Shown here piece by piece: positions 1-15,000 of a stretch of 64,000 nucleotides of DNA; the first letter of the stretch is position 1; each line of letters starts with the position of its first letter. The stretch lies in NCBI RefSeq assembly GCF_021155775.2, contig NC_060235.2, positions 35,442,607-35,506,606 on the forward strand, written 5' to 3'. The notes beneath the pieces were generated by a model, which ran no database searches, had not been told where the DNA came from, and saw only the letters and a program-made list of their open reading frames with translations. The DNA comes from Neodiprion pinetum. Taxonomy: Eukaryota; Arthropoda; Insecta; Hymenoptera; Diprionidae. The translations under genes were made by a program, and so were the position numbers.

Positions 1-1727
1 GAATAATCTCTTACTCACTCACTTACTTGTACTAGGTAGAAAGTTCACCGCAGTTGTACGCGTTTAATCGCAAAATGTCAATATTTTTCTTCGCTATTTT
101 CAATTCACTCCAAAAACGACATTCATCCCCTTACAAATATAGTTTTTCGTCTATGGTGTTGAGGATAAATTTCACGTCTCTTGCTCCATCAGGGGAGTTG
201 ATTTCGGGGTAAATATACTCCTCAAACCGCGAAGACAAAGCTTTCAGGCTTTCAATTACAATATCTGAGTGCGACAGTATTTCAATGTTTTTTAACCGGT
301 GAAATTTAACCGTTTTAAAAATTCATTGTCCGGTGATCGTTTCGGTGGATGCTTGAAGATTTGCATGTTTGAAAAACGTTTGCTTATATTCAGCATAAAG
401 ACACGATGATTATTAATTGTGTTTTACTCGACCCCTCTCACCGTTCTCAGATAATTCTCACTGCGTCGAGAATTATAAACTGAAGAAGCTGATTATTATT
501 ACGTATAAGAATTATCACCGCGGATCCTTCGAGCGTTCTAAATCCAACGCGTATTACGCAAGCAAAAAAAGCGATATGTATTGTCTTTCTGCTTTTTGCT
601 GTTACGATGACATTTTCTTTGGGTTACAGTTTGACCTTAAATGAAATTTGAGCCATATTTTTATCTCAGTGTAGGTATATACTTCAAGTGCAAAAGCAAA
701 TGATTTGTGTAGCTGAGAAAATATCACACCGTAGTGCAAAAATTTATATTCCTTCAAACCGTGACAGAAGGTGTTTTGACGAGGTAAAAATTGGTGATAA
801 AAAAAAACGTTGGCAATATTATTGAATGGGCAAACAGTGGACGATAACGAATACGACCGATGATTATTGTTGATCAAAGAAATTACAGAGCCTTTATAGA
901 AACATGCTGCGGCAAATTTCATTAATTTCACAAAAGGAGACGGGCGGATTTTTCAAGAGGTTCAAAAATCCGATGTTTTAATTTTGATGTCCGTGACGAC
1001 TGCGAAGCGAGTTGACCCGTAAGTCTTCGCAAAGTTCGATCAATGGTTGCAGTGTAATCCGCATAATGCTAGCAGCCGTTTATTTCGCTTGTAAAAAAAA
1101 CATGGGCAGCAAAAAACGACTTTAAAAATACTCAAGGATAGTGAACGCGACAAATTTTCGCCTTTCCGAAATCGACGAATGGCAAAATACCGGGATGCAA
1201 ACAAATTAGTGTAATCTCTTTGTGCTTCTGAGACTTGTCCCGCAGCCATTTGGTCGAACCGTTCATCGCACCTCGTTACGCAACCATTCGTTCTGCTATT
1301 ATTGAATGAAAAAGATCTCTCTTTTGCACCATCGCGTGCCGATCGGCCAATACGTCAAATGAGTTAACCTCTTCTTCGTCATTTGGTCAAGCGGGCTAAA
1401 TCACAAGTATTAACTTCTGTTCGTAGCAAGTGAAAATCACGTGAACAGAACGTGGTTCGTCAACGAGTCGCAAGTTACGATGACACTGTTCTTATCGGTT
1501 CTCTCTCCACGTCGTCACGACCATTCGTTTCTTCACAAGTGATCGAGATTGTCCCTATTCCCATCCCGATGAGTTTGGCACTGCGTTTCAATCGGCTTTC
1601 GCAATTCGTACGCCTTCTCCTTAAATCAATTTCGCCTCTATATATATTACATATACAACACTGACCGTTATTTTTAGGAGGTTATACAACGATTGTCTCT
1701 GGGGGTCAAATTCATCCCAAGAGAATT

Positions 1728-1749
1728 ATATATATATATATATATATAT
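1728..1749. repeat. (TA)n microsatellite
   Basis: A short uninterrupted run of TA dinucleotides, visible directly. Confidence 0.9.
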
Positions 1750-2857
1750 CAATGCGCCAAATCGTATTAGTTACCTATCCAGTGTAATCGTTTTGTTGTT
1801 CTGTCCGCAAGAGAAAATTGTCTCGATAATTTTCAAACGTGATCTGTTCAAATACCAAGTATTGATGTGCGTGCGGGTATTGATTGCTTCTTAACGAGCC
1901 AATTATCTATAACGCTTCAGACACCCAAAACACAATTGCGTCGCAATATATACAACAATTAAGCGAGAAATCCCGAGTTCTTTGGTACACCATCTCAGTG
2001 TATAAATTTTATCGCTTTGTTCAGCCTTGTTCGATAACAGCTATACAGATAGTGATAACGAATTCAGGCTTACGATTTGGGATGGCGTTTGTTAAACATA
2101 TGCACATACTCTCGTACTACTTATGTCATAATTACACATTAACGTCTACGTAACGAAGTTATGTACTATTGAAAACAGACGCTTTACTTGCTATCACGAA
2201 TTGCAGGTATGGTCAAACTCTCGTTCTACGATCCCAGCAGTTTCTCAATCACGCGTGATTCCGATTTGTTCAATGAAGATAAACGGGTCTGGAAGCGTCA
2301 ATCATGTCGGGAACGCCGTTAGCTTCATCTTTCTCGACGATAAAACCGGATCGGATCGGCTTTGTCGTACCGTACAATGCGTGACAACGAATTACGGCCC
2401 ATCTGAAAATGGAAGGTCAATTGTTCCACGTTGACCCAAGACGGAATCGCCGTATATTCTTGTCTCAGTGACAGAAGCCGCCAGACGTTCGAGCTGCGGC
2501 AGAAGCTGCGATTGAAGTCTTCGCTCTTTCGGAGGACAAAGAGGTTCAACGATCTCAATTAAAACCGTGCGCCGTAATGAAAATTGAACAATAAAATGAA
2601 AAATTAAATAAAAAGAAAGGAAAAAAGAGGAAAATATCAATTATAAAAATACTCCAAGTATAATAACCACGCGAAATGAGGAGTACAAATTTCTTTACTT
2701 TAATAATGCGCTCCGATTACGCATACAAAATACGACCGGTCTTTCATACTTTTCTGAACAGGGTACGCGGAGCACATTCATTTTGTCCGGATCCACGCAG
2801 ACGAGAGATGATTCACGAAGGTTGAACTGACGGAATTATTTGCATTAAAAATATTTC

Positions 2858-2861
<4 letters not shown>

Positions 2862-2920
<59 letters not shown>
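2862..2920. repeat. (TA)n microsatellite, about 59 bp
   Basis: An uninterrupted AT dinucleotide tract of about 29 units, ending at CGTATGTATA. It is the longest TA tract in the window and likely to vary in length between individuals. Confidence 0.95.
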
Positions 2921-2921
<1 letters not shown>

Positions 2922-5900
2922 GTATGTATAAGGCAGCTACGCCGCATGTCTCGCAAAGCCGAATCAAATTTCGGGAACATAATAAATAGCTTTCAAAAGC
3001 TCTCGTTCCGAAACTCGATGTACTATATGTACATATATATCGTCGGATACCAATCTCTGAATTCTTTGAATTCTCGATGATCCTTCGAATGTATTATATA
3101 CATATATACATATAAGACACGCGATGTTCGACAGGCATTATCAGTTTTCAAATAATATATATGTACGTGTATATAATGTATTCCCCGCATCGAACGTGAT
3201 TGAATGTCGACGGTTGTTAAATCGGCATGGTTGGTATAATTATAAACGTTTTAAGCCTGAATCAACAGGCTTGGATTCGAAGAATATATTAGACAAAGAG
3301 CTGGCATCGATTTTGTAATGCTCGATCAATCGTGTACTAACGTTATTGTATTATCATAACCTTGATTGAACTTAAACGGGTCTCTTTGCCCAAACTGATT
3401 GTGAGATCACGCAGAAATCAGGTTTCGCGCTCAAATGTAACCCGACAAATAAGAGCTGTCGAAAAAATTTCGTGTCTGATGATAATGCGGAAAGTCGCGG
3501 CGTTCCATGTTTCTGGTCACGTAGGCAAGTCAACGTGATGTAACTAAATATTTCCACTCTATTTTCATCCAGCCACTCCAGCGCAAGATTATCATCGGCG
3601 ATTCCGCGACGCGGAATTCCTCCGAGTTATTATAAATACCGATTTGGCGAAATTTTAGCGCGGAAACGTTACCGCTGATTGTACGAAAATCACGCCTGCG
3701 GATCAAGCAAACAGTTCCTCCTCCACCACCACCACCGTTTTCGGTACATCGACCTCACGAATTGCGGAAACGGGTTCGAAAGGCGATTTCAACTTTCTAC
3801 ACATCGCGATATCTCACGCGGCTTGTCCAATTAAGCAGGACTATCCGCGGCTTACTCGTTAACAACGTCACTGTCATCGTCAGGGTCATCGAGCACCACT
3901 GCGGGAGATAATATCGGAAACTCTACACACGATCGGGATACATCCGTCTTCGGACAAGCCTCCGGCCTTTGCCTTTACACCTTTTTTCATCCCGTCTTCA
4001 TCTCTCCCTACGTCTGGTCTCGGAGGATATTAGACGGCGCTTTAATTCTGTCCCTCGACGCTGGACGATCACAATTCCCTGACCTTCGTCGAGTCTTCTT
4101 CTTCCTCTTCTTCTCCAGCTTCCTGTCAGCGTCCGAGTTGTTCTGTCTGAAATTAGCGGTGTCGGCGGTACTGATTTCGGGCTGATCGATACAAGGTCGT
4201 CGGAACGACGACACGCGCCTAAACCAATCCCTGGTGATAAAAGGAAGATGCGATGGGGGGAATCCCGGGATTAATAGATTACAAATTTGACCCTGGAATC
4301 GCCGGCTCTTCTCCCATGAGTGAGATAACATTCAACGACCGAATGTGACTCGGGCACAGACTACGGAATTAAGCCTCCGCGGCGTTTATTTCGACGTCAG
4401 CTATATTTCATACCCATTCCGAAAGGTCAACCACCCTCGACCTTTACCCTTTCTACAAATTTTACAATCTCAGGATCAACCCTGCAGTTGTGCGTCATCC
4501 CCTTTTGGACACACTCTTTGTTATGGTCTTGCACGAAACCACGCGAGTCATGTTTCAACGAATGTAATTAGCAACGGGAGGTATTTCTGTTTGTACACAG
4601 GGGGTAAACATGGCAGTGTGAAATTAAAACGCCATGGGAATACAGGTCGGATTTTCGCTGCCTACGTAACGCGAGAGGCGCCTTTATCTCTGTGTTTACA
4701 CGACGCTGCACGAAACATGCGTGATGATTGTCTCCCAAACCGACGACTCGGGAAGCACGAAATTCTCGGGATGAGTAGAAAAAGACGTTGCAGGCGGACT
4801 GCGTGTTCGTATTCGGGCGTTCTGGATACACAAATTGTGTCACGTATGCAGGTCACTCGGTATGAATTTTCTTCACGTCGCCACGGGGGTCAACCGGATT
4901 AAAAACTACCGAGGTCGCATCGTCTCGCGACCCGTGAGTCTGCTACTTTGATGAATTCACTCTCCGTGAAACGGAGCACGGATAAAATATAATAAATTGA
5001 GGTATTTTTCGGAGAATTTTCTGCTCTCGAGGGAATTTTCTTGCAGTAAATCAATTTCATTATTATACGCTATTCCGTTGCTATTTCGCAGTGAAATCAG
5101 TGACACGTCGTGAACGCTTTTACCAGTCAGACACGGCCCCAGTAAAAGCAGCTACTTCTCATGAGACAAATTACATCTGCTACTCTGATTAGACTTCAAA
5201 TCTGTTTATGTTCGACTACTTAACCGGATCTTCTTATCAAACGAACGCGTAGAAACGTCCAACACGTCACACGATTTGCTTCAGATAATTTAACACGAGC
5301 GATATAAATCTACTAGTTTCGATACATTGTGGGTAAAAAATTGCTGCAACTTTTATTTTGATCGTGAAAGATATCTTTTTTCGTTAATTTCACACGACGA
5401 AGTTTTGAATGATGACACTGACACAACGATCCTTTCGGTTCACTTCGACGACATTTATTTTCAAATTGAATAATCCATCTCCAAAATTGCCCAATTCCTT
5501 TAAAACGTGCAAAGACGCACTCCCCAGGTCTGAAACGTTCTACCCCTTAGTTTATTTTCTTACGCAATTGCTTGTACCGGGCGACAGGTTGTCAGTTGAA
5601 CTGATCTGCGCTTGGCAGCAAAATTTTATCGCCCGTTGGGATCGTTTCGAATGAAATTTGAAGCACAGGTATTTAGGTGAAAATCGTTTGCGCGGCGTTC
5701 TCGTTCTTTCATTGTGTAATAAATTAAGGTAGTTATATGACTCGACTGATTTCAAACGAGTCGAGTTGACATTGAACCTATTTCTGCCGGCTGAAATTTG
5801 CTCCCCAACCTTCGGTCTTGGCGAAAGATTGCGGTTGTGACACCAACGTCGAAACGCGCTGATAAGCGGACTCGCCGTAAAACCGGCCGGATTTACATTT

Positions 5901-8900
5901 ATTTCACAGATTTCCCAAACCCTAGACTATTCGGAGAAGTGGGTGAAGGCTGGGTGCCTTAAGCCAACCAACGAGACCGTCAATATCGCGGTATAATTAT
6001 GCCTGCGCAAACCGTGCAAAGATCGCCCACCTTCTCCCTTACGATCCACCTGTCCCTCAGTCCTATTTCACCTACAAGCCAAGGCCCAATTGTCCGCTGA
6101 TCGTAGAAAATAGCGATTCAACTTGCGTAAAATGAATATGTACGTATATGCCTGAACGCAACAAAATCCCGACACCTCGGCTCGAGGAACGTAAATACGT
6201 TAACCTAAATGGAGGCAACCGCGAGGGTGAATCCAGCGAGTGATCCTGGCGTTGCGTTGCTGGATACACGTTCCAGGGTTCAGGGAAAACGGGATGAAAA
6301 TGTGTTTCCCGGCTCGGGATTATATGCAGAGGTGGTTGCTTTACTTTCCTGACAGGGGAACCAGACGGGGAGATATTTTGCACCGCGTACGAGGTCCGGG
6401 TCACGGGATTGGGGTGCTCTCACCTAGATTACAATTCAAGCTCGCCTCACTTTCGCGGAGTTAGAAAATTTCTTTGAATTTCAACTGAGAGAAGTGAACT
6501 AGACTTTGACACGTTCCACTCGAAGATTAATCTGCACGACGATGTCTGATGCCATAATCTTGCCAAACTTTTTATTTTCCTTTTTTTTTTTTTTTTCTTA
6601 AACTTCTTTTAACCTCCTCAAGTTCCTAGACATATTCGAACCTAAATAAGAAAGAAGATGTGCAAAGTAATCATCATATAGATCTCGTTCAATTCTTCAC
6701 CGTCTTCGATTAGAAAATTTCAATAGATATTTTTCGCAGCTATTTTGCCATGCCAATGCCTCGCAGAAAAATCTTTGTACCGCCTACACCGATCCATCCC
6801 ATTGGTGGAACGCGTGCAAATAAAGGTTAGAGTGTTTGTGTTTCGCGAAGCTTCGAATAACTGAAGGAATAATGGGAAAACAAACGTCAAAGGAAAACGA
6901 AACAAAACATGGGATACGGGGAGGGTCCGCCGGGGGTGGTGAATCGGAATTCGACATTTCCGTGGAATTGAAACGCGTTCACATTGTGCGAGTGCAAACT
7001 TTGACCTGTTTCCGGAATCGAGTAACACGAGACGACAGCTCAGCGTATCTCGTTTAAACATACGCGCATTCCTCAAAAAAAAAAAAAAAAGCTGCAAACA
7101 AAATACTGTTTCGCATGTTTTTAGGCGGGTTGTACGATGAAATTTTTCCACAGGCCAATATTTTCTCGAAGCATGTACTTTCCCTTCTTACTTACAAATT
7201 CGAATCACTCTCTCAGAGGTCCACGTGAAATACGGATCGAAACCCTCTGTTTAACATAAAGATTGACTGAACAGACGGCGGGGTAAAAGAGAAACGCAAC
7301 GTCGACATGCGGACATAATAAACAAGTGAGGGAATGAAATTTTTCGATGGTTTTTAATATCTGAAGAGTAAAGGAAATACGACGGCCAACTACGGTGTGA
7401 TTATTTATTGGGTGACGGAAGTTTTTTTGTTTTTAGACCAACGAATATGAAATCAGTGTCATGACCGACCAATTTCTCAAACAATACTCAATTCACTAAG
7501 TGGATCACATTTTTTACGAAAATAACTCGCTTGTCGCCAGACTCCGAACCGATCACAAGATCGTTGCCAATCGATTGCTCGTCTGGCAAGTAGAGAAGAA
7601 GAGTAATACTGGAAAAACTGAAATTATCAAACTATTCAGTATACGTGTATGAAACGCGCTTTCAATTTGAAGAGCTTTCAAACGCCAACATTCGGAAACG
7701 AATAAAATCAATTTTTGAAGTCTGTGTGAAAATCGAGTCGTGCTACAGCTAAAATAAATAAATTTCATCATTTTTTACACACGTATAATTACCATGAATT
7801 TCTGACGATCAAAGCTCGGATGGAATTGTAAAAATATAACTTCACCGCGCAAATGGATAGGTGGGTAGGTACGTATATTTATCTCCTGAATTTTGTAGAA
7901 AAGTCGACTCATAAGTCGATCTTCAGCTTAGGATAAAATCATCCAGTTTCCCCGGAAGCAAGGTCAGCTCCGTTGTTAAGAACTAAAATTCCTTGGCGAG
8001 TAGAAGTGGCACTTCTCGGCTCTTCGAAATTCATAACTTTGGCACCCGGCCAGCAGACAAACGGCGCCCGGCGTCGCGACGCCTGCACGCTCTGCCATAC
8101 GACGAATGGTGCGTGTGGCCTGTAGTACGTCGTTCCTTCCAAACATCCAGTGTAACTCCCTGAACCGAGCCTGCTACGTAGCTCGCGGATTTTTGCGCAT
8201 ATGTATGTAGAGTTGGAAACGTAAAGCTGGTTTTTAGTATATCTGGATAGGCTTCAATACCCAGCTGTTTATGCCTCGAACGACTGTGAAAACATCACCG
8301 ACCCGGTTGTAACTCGGGGTTTTCGTTACTCGGTAGATTCTAGTTGACGAGTTGCGTTGATTTCGTTCCCTTTATACTTGAGATTCGGCCGATTGCTATT
8401 CCACACAGAGTTTCGGGTTACAGTCGATGGAGCAAAAGGTGAACGCTGAACTGAATGTTGAGTAGCATTAACGCGTTATCGCAATACAGGTACATATATG
8501 TAGTACGGTTGAAAGGTTTCGACGTTTCACAATTATCGAACAAAACAAATGATTCTACGTGTATTTTAACCCCGCGTGTAATTTATTACGTCGCGTGCTG
8601 TGAGAATACACTCAATTATTGCTCATCGGAACTCTTTCAGTACGGAATTTTTTCAGTACGTGTACAATATGTTTGGATTTGATTCAGACTCGTCGTCCGA
8701 TACCCATCTGTATACGTCAATTTTCTCGCAGCGCAAGCTGAGAAGATCGTGGAACGTTGTACGTTTCTTTGGTAGTTTATCTTCGTGCTGGAATTTATTT
8801 CAATACCGCAGATATCGGCGAGGAATTCGTCGTCAAGAATCTATTCATACGATATGCGCGTCGAAAAGTTGGACCCTCCCCGTTTCGTTGCTGCATAACC

Positions 8901-11861
8901 GACTGACCCACTCAATTGAGTAATTTCGCGGTAATTCAAGTGATTCATGTAACAGAACTGCCAGCATCGTACACGTGGAGGATGTCGTCGTAGGATATAA
9001 TAATAATCGTACTCTCCGGCTGTATCCGGTTTTTTTCGGCAGCGCGAACCAATTTTTACTGCTTTTCGAATCAACGGAACGGATGTTCGGACAATTCGTT
9101 TTGGACGTTTTTATTCTAGCGCTTCCCCGACAATTACGAGATATATCTAAACGAAATTACAATCGATAGGTACTTGTATTATTATTATATGTATAAGTAT
9201 AATTTAGATCCTACCTTCGATTTCATCGATGCTGCGATACGGATCTATACACACGTCGTACATCCATAATCTACCCTAGGAATCATGGATTCTTAGGAAA
9301 ACAGCCGCATGGCGACACACGCTTTATTTATACACATACACGTGTAATGTTTGCGAGAAAGCGTATAATAACATCACGCGAATACAACGAACGATATCTT
9401 ATTTTGATGAAAAATATATCGATCGTAAATTTTTTTTTGTTTTCCGTTTCGCTTCTCTTTATTTTTCCCTCCGTGTCACAGCAGTGATTCAAAGTTCCAA
9501 TGAATCATTCATTTTCTCCGCATCGCTGCACCTGCTCCGTGCGATTTCTTGATACTTGTGTTTCAGGTATGCAGAATTCGATATTTGGAAATCTATACGT
9601 CAACGTCGAAATCGACCGCGACACGTCCCTCAATAATGAAGCTAATAAAGCAAGTGTAAAATACTCTTCGTAGCACGAAACGACGAACGTGTTGGGTGAT
9701 GCGAATCAATTTTCAAATCTCTTGTGCGATACGAACCTCTGAAAACGGACATACGGTAATAAAAAATGATAACGAGGTGGAATTCCTCTCGAAGAGAAAT
9801 TCAGAATCACTTTATAGCCGCGGTATGACAAGCTGTTTTTCTCCGGGTCTAAAATACCTCCGTGATAATTATGTTTAGCGACGGTGGAAGAATTTGTGCC
9901 CGCAGCCGGAAACCGAAATAGAACGCATGGAACCAACTCTGCGAATGCTGGTTGAACGTTCGCGGATTTAATAACACGGATACCTTACTCGCTGCAACGG
10001 TTTTACGAATATACACACCTCGACAATGAATTGGCGATGCACCAGAAACCCGGAGATACGCGTGACAAGGCGACCATACACGACAATGTCGCAAATCTCC
10101 GTCATTCGCGTGCCGCACGTACGCCGAACCGAACAGCTGACTTTTGCAAAGCTGTTACGATCGTTTAATAACGCGTCCAGCCTTCGACACCCGGTCTCGT
10201 TATTATTAGGCGGTATGAAAATGAAACGGATCGTTGCATCAGTGTCCTATAGAAGTGCAGCGAGTTATTCAACAGCTGCCTGACCTTCCTTCATTCGATC
10301 ACGTCCGACCGAGAGTCGGCAACGCAATACAGCAGATAATGCTGTTTCTCGAATAAAATGGTGCAAGGAAATAGCTGTGCGGCGCATAAATTTAAATGCC
10401 GATTTAATTTAGTTGTAATTTCGACCGTAACACGTGTGATATTGATTTTATGTTGATAACTTGATAATGACGTCAGGTCTGAAAACGCGGCAGATGCCGA
10501 TTTATTTGTGGAACGCGGAAGGCTGGCCTCGATCTGAAAAACAAAATGCAGATCGAATACCTTATACGCCGTTTGTCGAAACGTCGTTAGGAATTAATCG
10601 CTTTATACGAGTTAAGATTCAGCAGCGATCACGATCATGGCCGGAATTTATATCAACGATGATTTATACAACCGTTTCACGCACCGTTGAAAGTATTTTA
10701 GCGACCATTCGACGAGAGAATAATCGAAGAGGAGAATTAAGATTAAAAAAGTCTGTAATTGCCATTTTATTCTTCGAAAATATACGTACATTTTTCTTTT
10801 CAGAACATTGGCCTTTGCGCATAAGTACATATGTATTATACTTTCTAAAGAGAAATCAAAGCTTTTATCAATTCGCCACTTCAATTAGCTGATTCTTGAA
10901 TCCGTTACGGGTAGATAGAATGCAGACGGAAAAATACATGCAGAATACAGAGAGTCTGAAGCAGAAAAAAATTATTGCAATTAAATCCGTGGGATGAAAA
11001 TATATACCTTGTGTCAAAGAGAATTATACATTACAGGAAACTGAGACGGCGGATACGAAAAACGAAAATTCCGTCACCGTTCTGTGAAAAAATTCGTTTT
11101 CTTCTTCCCACGCGATTGAATCGTATAAAATGTTTGCTTGTTGCAAAAATACGAAAGACAACCACGTTGGGAAAATCACTTGCAATCGTAACTGGAAACT
11201 TTGTCAGCTCTGGTGTCACTGCTTATTATAACGATATTCAGTGTCGATTAGCGTATCGGTCGCGTAATTTGGCACCTGGTCAATATCTTGAGTAACCAGA
11301 CTAACGGTGCGCGACTTTCGCACCCTTCGCCATCAATCGCCGCCGCCGCAAAGTAACCTGGAGTTTTTCACACTCTCGTAACGATCTCAATTTGACCCGC
11401 AATTAGCTTACATAGGCACCTGAAATTCGCTCACCCACGGATCGCTGCTCGATCCTCGTTTCTTCGTTCCACCAAAGTCGCCGCATCGAGGGATCCGGCA
11501 CATCCGTGTATAAAAAGTATAACGATTCACGTCCGCATGGCCATCAACCGAAACTTTCTAACGAGTTAAAATTTTAAATGCCAATTTTTAAAACCCCGTA
11601 ACCCCGAGCCAAATATATACATACGTATGGAAATCAACGTCATTCTCACGTATTTTCGCTCATAACTCCAGAACTACCGAACCTATTTTCGTCGTTTTTT
11701 TTTTTTTTCTTCTGTGAACAGCTGCAACGTCTCGTCAGGTTTTAGGCTATATTTCGTTACTACCAGACCAACACTTTTGGTAATATAACGATATTTATCA
11801 GCCGAATCTAAATATGTATATTCGTGATTTTTGCGGCGTTTACTTTCGAGTACTTCCCGTG

Positions 11862-11869
<8 letters not shown>

Positions 11870-11893
<24 letters not shown>
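11870..11893. repeat. (CT)n microsatellite
   Basis: An uninterrupted run of CT dinucleotides just upstream of the 72-bp tandem duplication. Confidence 0.9.
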
Positions 11894-11924
11894 GTTAAAC
11901 GTGAAACGAAATTCCGGCACATCG

Positions 11925-12060
11925 GCGACGTCGCAATTTCACCCCAAAGTTCCGACGGTGTCGCGGTGTTATTTACATTTTTTTATTATTTAAACAGCGA
12001 CGTCGCAATTTCACCCCAAAGTTCCGACGGTGTCGCGGTGTGATTTAAATTTCTATTTTA
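11925..12060. repeat. 72-bp tandem duplication with GCGACGTCGC palindrome
   Basis: Two head-to-tail copies begin at 11925 and 11997, a period of 72 bp. The first 46 or so bases of each copy look identical; the AT-rich remainder has drifted. Each copy starts with the perfect 10-bp palindrome GCGACGTCGC and contains CACCCCAAAGTTCCGACGG. An open frame crosses both copies only because the period is a multiple of three; I see no evidence that it is coding. Confidence 0.85.
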
Positions 12061-15000
12061 TTTTGTTTAGTTTATTTTCCCGCCCCCTCGACGAGCCGTC
12101 GCGCAGTCCTCGCCGAGAGAGGTTATTGATTGCGATACCGTGACGTAAGAATTATTATTTATCAAGGAATTATTATTAAAGCCGCGTATTACGGCGGCCT
12201 TCGCCGTTATACACGAACCGTAATGCAGTTACACATGCCGCTAATCTCCAGATTCAAATCGCGGACCGTACAACCTAGTGGACTATACATATTTAGGTGT
12301 TCAGATGGCTATCAGACCTGTTATACGAAGTACGGCAGCACCTGGATAAGGAGCGAACCTCGAAATGGAACATTATTTTTCACCAGACATCCCGGCGACG
12401 CGGTTCTCCTTGAGAGCTTTTGCAGCCCTCCCTCCCTCCCTCATCCTCGGCTATAATCGCTTGCACTGCAACTCAAGGGCTCTCGGCAACCTCTCGATTC
12501 GATTAGCCGGCCCTTCGAATCTCGCACCTCGCCTTTGTATGTACACACGTATAACAACCGAATCCATTATGCATAAAGCGTCGAATAAATTAACGCCACG
12601 TGACTCGCCGCCCGAATGCGCAATCGGTCGCACCGTGAATAATTCACCGATATATCTATGGATCGCATCTCACAGATCGTATCGTTCGACTTATAATCGT
12701 AGCTACTTAACGAGGTGTTAACGATAATATCCGGATTGTGTTATTATTACACATATACACGCTTATACGCATCCTGAGAGCAAAGAAAAAATCCAAATCT
12801 AACAGTCATTCGGCCATGCGACTTGCGGGCGTAAGGAGATCATCGCCAAGGCCGCTTTATCGCTCGCTGCGCAACAACTGGTGACAAGTTTTTTTTCTCT
12901 TTGTATCCATGCCTCTGCATGCACCGATTTAAAAGAAACGAGACCGAGTTGGAGAAGATCAATCGCGCCGCCGATCCGCTCGCTCTAAGCTGTCCAAAGT
13001 CATGTAGCAGCTATCGGTAGTGTACCTAATTAGCGAAATTGATTCGATCGTCCGATTTTGGCAAGCAGGCTCGTTTTTCTCCTCTTCGTCTCATTTTTTC
13101 CGCAATCGACGAACAACTTGGTATTTTATGATTTTCAACGGGCCGGTACTTACTTGTACTCGTACGATCGTTAACGCGGGCAAGTGCGTTGTACCGCCAG
13201 CGGAAATACGGAAACATTAACCGCGTGACTAATGAAGCTCAACGCTCGAAAGTGCGCGAATCGGTACGGAGATACGAAATACGGAGCTAGAGACAAAGTG
13301 ATAAAGAAATTAATAAAAAAAACAAAAACAAAAAAACAAATAACAATGCAGAGCTAATTCTTTTATTTTTCTCATCAAACGCCGGAGCTCGGCTTGGCAT
13401 ATACGCGCGCGTATCGTACCTACCTACGTTATACGCATCGTATAACTGCGTGAGGCTTATTTTTCAAATTATTATCAGTTCTGTCGGTTGTGGAAATTTA
13501 CCGATGTAAACAAGAAGTCAGGGTATCGAGTGAAACATCTCGATTTGGAAAAATTTCTCATTCGTCAAACTTTATCAGAGCTTCCTTCCATTCCGGACCA
13601 GACTTAGGCGACAGTCCGGACCGAATTTTAATTCTAAGTTCAGAATATTTAGCCGCAGATCCGTAGTGAGATTGTTATTAATTGCGATACTAATTTACAA
13701 TTAACGGTGTTTCCAAATTGTTTCAACAACCGATCGCCACACTTTTTATACACGAAACGTCCGATACGATACATCGTGTTCAATCGACAAAGAAATGTTT
13801 GCGAACCATATCGTATGTAAACAAAAAAGAAAGAATTTATTTAATGCCTCCATAATATCGTAATAATCACTCCACGATAGCCAACTAAATTAGGTACGTC
13901 ACTGCGGCAAGGGGGCGGAAAAAATGTTTCGTCTTAATGATATCTGTGTCGCGGTGTATAAGAATTTATCTGAACACGTGGATCGCGCTTCACCTTAATT
14001 CGAGCCGTCAAACGCAGAGTTAATCACCCGTTTGTTGTCCGCATTGTTTACGAAAGACGCGAGTGATTACATGCGCGTTATTACACGCGGCCGCACTTGC
14101 GAAATTTCTGTAACTCTGCGCGTACGCGTCGCAGGTATTCCGTACACATATGTTGTCGTATGTGTGCCTCCTCCATGCTTATCCGTGACCACCCAGCTAC
14201 CTGAAGCAATACCGCTGACAGCCTCGAGTGCTTTGTCAACGTACTTGGGTAAATAAACAAATCGATGCGGTGCTCCGCACAGTCATGTGCGCCTTACTCC
14301 GTGCAGGAGATTGCAATTATGGGTGTGTGTCAGCTCGACAGTCATCGGCCGGGTCTTTGGTTGATAAAAGTGAGAGGAAAAAAATTACACGCAATATTTA
14401 TAGGCATGTATGATGTTTATTCGAGAATGTAAGCGTAAAAACAAATTTTCAAAACCAATTCCAAATGTGACGTATGTAGTGTAATTACATGTACACATAT
14501 CTACATACCTACCGAGTACATCTGTGTTTATTACTTGTTTATTTGCACATGGATAGGAAAGGTTTCCATTATACCCGAATCCGTTGAACGGGGCTCACAC
14601 TTCACAGCCAATATTTGATGTTTCGGCTAATGCATGAATTTCACTCATCAAACAGCTTTACGACGCGACGGTCTAACGTGTGTCTTCGAAGCTACGACGA
14701 GTCGCGGAGAGAAGCTCAAACGTTGTTATTATATGCGTAATATACAGCTGTGTGTAATTGCGATCAGCCGCGCAATCTCATTGTTGGTACGTTTTGTTTC
14801 TGTCAGGCTTCTCGTGATTCACCTTGAATTTTGAAAAATAAAGCAGAGCCCGGAGTATCGTCACCGTCGCATTTCGTCGACGTAGTCGAATGGAAGAGTG
14901 ATTTTTGAGGGCGAATAAATTTTCGCCTATAGAAACGCACGTCTGAACACCGAAAATACCCAAGTTTCAACCTTCGCCTTGGGGTGGATTCGAAGGGTGT

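Larger units (their letters stand above)
1..11830. other. Non-coding region, probably intron or intergenic DNA
   Basis: I recognise no protein, RNA gene or transposon here. Open frames are scattered on both strands, none longer than about 185 codons, none resembling a known family, and several lacking a real ATG. CpG is abundant (about 39 CpG by eye in 4021-4500). TA microsatellites lie at 1728-1749 and 2862-2920. Because the conserved upstream exons of dunce were not found to the right, this stretch may be part of a very long dunce intron, but it could equally be intergenic. Confidence 0.6.

Noticed and set aside
4345..4902. 185-codon open frame on the + strand
   Set aside because: It begins with GTG, has no in-frame ATG until late, overlaps open frames on the other strand, and shows no recognisable domain.
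6720..7151. 143-codon frame on the - strand
   Set aside because: It includes a homopolymer-derived Phe run and no recognisable motif; likely chance.
10461..10892. 143-codon frame on the + strand
   Set aside because: No family resemblance, no splice support, and a composition like the flanking DNA.
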